Below, one piece after another: positions 12,795 to 15,323 of a stretch of DNA of 15,323 bases. The DNA lies in NCBI GenBank assembly GCA_026985785.1, contig JALSPT010000054.1:1-15323 (forward strand), written 5' to 3'. The number at the start of each line of letters is the position of its first letter. Within the stretch, counting starts at the first letter, position 1. The notes beneath the pieces are model-generated. The model worked only from the letters and a program-made list of their open reading frames with translations, had not been told where the DNA came from and made no database searches. The position numbers and the translations under genes are program-made. Origin of the DNA: Anaerolineales bacterium. Lineage in GTDB: Bacteria > Chloroflexota > Anaerolineae > Anaerolineales > DRMV01.

Positions 12795-14603
12795 CTACCA
12801 GGCCTCGCCATCGTTTTCGACTTCCGAGCGGGTAAAACATTCAATCGTGTCGCCCACCTGAAAGTCCTGGAAACCCTTCAGGCCGATGCCGCATTCAAAG
12901 CCAGCGCGGATTTCGCGGACGTCTTCTTTTTCGTGCTTGAGCGAAGCCAGCGGGCCTTCGAACAACACTTCGCCCTGACGCACCACCCGCGCCAACGCGT
13001 TACGCCGAATCACGCCCTCGCGCACCCGGCAGCCGGCCACTTTGCCCATCTTGGGAATTTTGAATACCGCCAACACCTCGGCCTTGCCCAACAAGGTCTC
13101 TTCTGTTTCCGCGCCGAGCATCCCTTTGAGGGCTTTTTCCAGATCCTCGGTCAGGCGGTAAATGATGTTGTAAGTGCGGATGGAGACACCTAAGCTCTCG
13201 GCCAGTTTGCGCGCCGGGCCATCCGGGCGCACGTTGAAGCCGATCACCACGGCCTTAGAGGCTGCCGCCAGATTGACGTCGTTTTCCGAGATATTGCCGA
13301 CCGCAGCGTGCAACACGCGCACCTTGATCTCGCTTTTCTCGGCAACTTCCTGAATAGAATTGACTACCGGTTCCAGTGAACCGTGGACATCGACCTTGAC
13401 GATCAGACGCAATTCGTTGGCCTCCCCGGCCTGCACTTTTTCGAACAAGTCTTCCAGCGAAATTTGCTGGCCTTCTTGCTGCTGACTGGCGCGCTGAGCA
13501 TCGAGGCGCTGCGCCACGATTTCGCGAGCGACCTTTTCGTTCTCCACCACGCGGAAAAGTTCACCCGCGGCGGGCACCTCGTTGAAGCCCAACACCTGCA
13601 CTGGCATAGAGGGAGGCGCTTCGCGCACGGCTTTACCGTGCTCATCGGTCATGGCGCGCACTTTGGCGTAAGTGGCGCCAGCGACCACCACCTGGCGCAG
13701 TTTCAGCGTCCCATTCTGCACCAACAAGGTGGCGATCACGCCCCGTCCCTTCTCGCGACGCGATTCGATGACCGTGCCAATGACCCGCCCTTTGGGATTG
13801 GCGCGAATATTCATCCCTTCAGCCACCAACAAGATGGCTTCTAGCAAATCCTCGATGCCCTCACCCTGTTTGGCAGAAACGGGCACCACCATCGTATCAC
13901 CGCCCCATTCATCGGGCACCAACCCCACATCGGCCAACTGCCGCTTGACCCGCTCCGGGTTGGCATTCGGGCGGTCAATTTTGTTCAAAGCAACGATGAT
14001 AGGCACTTGAGCGGCCCTGGCATGGTCGATAGCCTCTCGCGTTTGGGGCATCACGCCATCATCGGCAGCCACCACCAAGACCACGATATCGGCGCCCTGA
14101 GCGCCACGCGCCCGCATAGCAGTGAACGCCGCGTGGCCAGGGGTATCGAGAAAAGTTATTTTCTGCCCTTCGTGTTCTATCTGGTACGCACCGATATGTT
14201 GGGTGATGCCGCCGGCCTCTCGCTGAGCAACATTGGTGTGCCGAATGGCATCCAGCAAGGTCGTCTTACCATGGTCAACGTGTCCCAGCACCGCGACAAC
14301 TGGCGGGCGGGGCTCTAGTTGGTCTTCCGGCTCGTCAGCAATCAAGCGCCGCCAAAGCGGAATTTCAGCCTCAGCCTCTGTTTCCAGTTCTTCTTCTGGC
14401 TCTTCCAGCACCACGTCATAGCCCAGTTCTGTGGCCACGATCTCGGCAGTATCAAAATCGATGGTTTGGTTGATCGAGGCCATCACCCCGTTCGCCATCA
14501 ATGTTTTGATGAGATCGATAGGGCTCACCTTCAGGGCTTCAGCAAGTTGCCGTACCGTCATCGTTGCTGGGAGCACGATAGGCTCCCGCCCCTGTTTACC
14601 CAT
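12795..14603 (-). CDS. infB: Translation initiation factor IF-2
   Basis: IF-2 is the GTPase that brings initiator fMet-tRNA to the 30S and promotes 50S joining. At 602 residues it has one of the shorter forms: an IF2_N domain (about 14-64, TMTVRQLAEALKVSP...), a short acidic linker (65-95) in place of the long N-terminal extension of enterobacteria, the G domain with GHVDHGKT (107-114), GGITQHIGAY (131-140), DTPGH (153-157), NKID (207-210) and SAKQGEGI, then domains II-IV. The C-terminal fMet-binding barrel includes IPKMGKVAGCRVREG. The ATG at 14603 is 4 bases after AAGGAGGT, the strongest ribosome site in the window. There is a 71-base gap from ylxR. Confidence 0.98.
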   Translation of the reverse strand: MGKQGREPIVLPATMTVRQLAEALKVSPIDLIKTLMANGVMASINQTIDFDTAEIVATELGYDVVLEEPEEELETEAEAEIPLWRRLIADEPEDQLEPRPPVVAVLGHVDHGKTTLLDAIRHTNVAQREAGGITQHIGAYQIEHEGQKITFLDTPGHAAFTAMRARGAQGADIVVLVVAADDGVMPQTREAIDHARAAQVPIIVALNKIDRPNANPERVKRQLADVGLVPDEWGGDTMVVPVSAKQGEGIEDLLEAILLVAEGMNIRANPKGRVIGTVIESRREKGRGVIATLLVQNGTLKLRQVVVAGATYAKVRAMTDEHGKAVREAPPSMPVQVLGFNEVPAAGELFRVVENEKVAREIVAQRLDAQRASQQQEGQQISLEDLFEKVQAGEANELRLIVKVDVHGSLEPVVNSIQEVAEKSEIKVRVLHAAVGNISENDVNLAAASKAVVIGFNVRPDGPARKLAESLGVSIRTYNIIYRLTEDLEKALKGMLGAETEETLLGKAEVLAVFKIPKMGKVAGCRVREGVIRRNALARVVRQGEVLFEGPLASLKHEKEDVREIRAGFECGIGLKGFQDFQVGDTIECFTRSEVENDGEAW

Positions 14604-14674
14604 ATTTACCTCCTTGCAGCCGCGGCGTCAACCGCGCCACACCAAAAATCACTTCCTCGGTTCAGCAGCGCACT

Positions 14675-14992
14675 TCAGTTGGCAGGTGCGCCCGCCCCCG
14701 TCTCATCGTCGTCGTCGGGGAGCACAGCCATAAATGCCTGCAACCGGGCAAGATCGTCCGCAGTCAATTCAACTCGTAACGCCCGGGCCAGCGTCCCTTT
14801 TTTCAAAGCGCGCTCCCAACACGAACGCTTGTCGTGCAAATAAGCACCTCTGCCGGGCAGGCGTCCTGTCAAATCAACCCGCACCCCTTGAGGGGTGCAC
14901 ACCAACCGCACCAACTGCCGCTTGGCTAAGGTTTGATGGCATCCCACACAGGTACGCTGCGGGACGTGTTTACCACGCCGTTTTTTCGCCAT
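14675..14992 (-). CDS. ylxR: YlxR-family RNA-binding protein (DUF448)
   Basis: A small basic RNA-binding protein of the nusA-infB operon. Family members are thought to act as nucleic-acid-binding or transcription-modulating factors; one role proposed in Bacillus concerns glucose-responsive gene control. The 105-residue product has the diagnostic RTCVGC (13-18) and GRLPGRGAYLH (43-53) motifs, with an acidic tail (DDDDE). The ATG at 14992 is chosen because GGAGG lies 6 bases upstream and the conserved block begins 10 residues later; an extension to 15031 would overlap nusA. It lies 17 bases after the nusA stop. Confidence 0.93.
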   Translation of the reverse strand: MAKKRRGKHVPQRTCVGCHQTLAKRQLVRLVCTPQGVRVDLTGRLPGRGAYLHDKRSCWERALKKGTLARALRVELTADDLARLQAFMAVLPDDDDETGAGAPAN

Positions 14993-15009
14993 GCCCGTCC
15001 TCCGCGCGG

Positions 15010-15323
15010 CTAAAAGTCCCAGTCGCTCCATTCGTCGTCATCGCGCTTGTGGCGACGCAATGCAATGAGGTCCTCTTCATCCTCACCATAGGCCATTTCC
15101 ACGTACTGCCGCGGCTTTTTCTTCTTCTTTTTCTTCTTTTTCTTGCGCGGTTTGGCCTCCGGCAGTTCATCTTCTTCGACTTCACCTTCCACTGCAATTT
15201 CATCGGCAGGGATCTCGATCTGAGCGAAGAGATCGTCCAGCGATTCCTCAGCGGGCTGAGCCGTCTCCTCCTCTTCTTCCTGTTCCGCGACCTCCTCGGC
15301 AATTGCTTCTTCCGGTTGCGGTT
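15010..15323 (-). CDS. nusA: C-terminal tail of transcription factor NusA (partial)
   Basis: An open frame enters from the right edge and ends at 15010; about 103 residues are visible. None of the folded NusA domains (S1, KH) are in the window, so the call rests on position immediately before ylxR-infB-rbfA and on the style of the tail. The visible part is low-complexity: a Glu/Ala/Pro/Gln-rich acidic stretch including EESLDDLFAQIEIPADEIAV, then PR-K10-PR, and an acidic end RRHKRDDDEWSDWDF. Such long charged tails occur on NusA of Chloroflexota as I recall. The internal GTG at 15192 is a valine codon of this frame, not a start. An unrelated tail protein cannot be excluded. Confidence 0.75.
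   Translation of the reverse strand, partial: PQPEEAIAEEVAEQEEEEETAQPAEESLDDLFAQIEIPADEIAVEGEVEEDELPEAKPRKKKKKKKKKKPRQYVEMAYGEDEEDLIALRRHKRDDDEWSDWDF
15115..15144 (-). repeat. Lysine-codon homopurine tract in the nusA tail
   Basis: Ten consecutive AAG/AAA codons (30 purines on the minus strand), flanked on each side by Pro-Arg codons. This is a low-complexity tract, likely variable in length between strains. Confidence 0.85.

Noticed and set aside
12081..13193. 370-codon open frame on the plus strand spanning nrnA, rbfA and the infB end
   Set aside because: It crosses three well-supported minus-strand genes and resembles no family.
14604..14674. Possible internal promoter or regulatory RNA before infB
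   Set aside because: The spacer has a TTGACG but no matching -10, and only a 5-bp hairpin. I see nothing beyond the ribosome site.
14881..14898. Perfect 8-bp inverted repeat (GCACCCCT-TG-AGGGGTGC) within ylxR
   Set aside because: It lies inside a conserved coding region without a T-tract and can arise from codon choice.
1..15323. CRISPR arrays, tRNA or rRNA genes, transposases, integrase sites
   Set aside because: No regularly spaced repeats, cloverleaf with CCA or T-loop sequence, or transposase motifs were found by reading; the repeats seen are short and local.

Overview
The window is a gene-dense, high-GC bacterial chromosome segment made of housekeeping and ordinary metabolic genes, with little intergenic space. 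My best guess is a member of the Chloroflexota (Anaerolineae-like), probably a thermophile. The hints are a TtuA/TtuB pair for 2-thiolation of ribothymidine 54 in tRNA (a heat adaptation best known from Thermus), a NusA with a long acidic and lysine-rich tail, a membrane-anchored helix-hairpin-helix protein, and intergenic repeats of a type I associate with that group. No marker such as 16S rRNA is present, so the taxonomy is inference.

Left end (1-1760, minus strand): a tRNA-modification operon read from a good sigma70-type promoter at 1730-1758, ttuB (sulfur carrier), ttuA (thiolase) and queF (preQ1 synthesis for queuosine). Next is a 126-bp compound palindromic element (1809-1934), an AT-richer spacer, and a plus-strand trio with 2-bp and overlapping junctions: a DMT/EamA permease, an SRAP (YedK/HMCES) abasic-site protein and a MocA-like nucleotidyltransferase (2130-4317).

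Middle (4298-8060): a membrane-anchored class-A-beta-lactamase-like serine hydrolase (minus) overlaps the MocA-like gene tail to tail. It diverges from a monofunctional proline dehydrogenase (plus) across a short symmetric promoter region. An HNH endonuclease (minus) converges on proline dehydrogenase and has its own terminator just past the stop. It shares an overlapping divergent promoter region with the membrane-anchored HhH protein (plus), which ends at a bidirectional terminator.

Right half (8082-15323, all minus, transcribed right to left): the nusA-infB type translation operon, nusA (partial), ylxR, infB, rbfA, nrnA, truB, ribF and finally a tandem-domain ThyX-family protein, closed by the terminator at 8026-8054. 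It joins transcription elongation, translation initiation, 30S maturation, nanoRNA turnover and tRNA Psi55 formation to FAD synthesis and a flavin-dependent thymidylate synthase homologue. RibF would supply the FAD that ThyX-family enzymes need.

I see no phage, CRISPR, transposase or obvious defence island. The most unusual item is the double ThyX protein (8082-9500), whose flavin/dUMP signature looks divided between its two halves: the SxRY part in the first, the RHR part in the second. The compound palindrome at 1809-1934 and the GACT- and GAATGAG-type spacers are the main unexplained non-coding structures.
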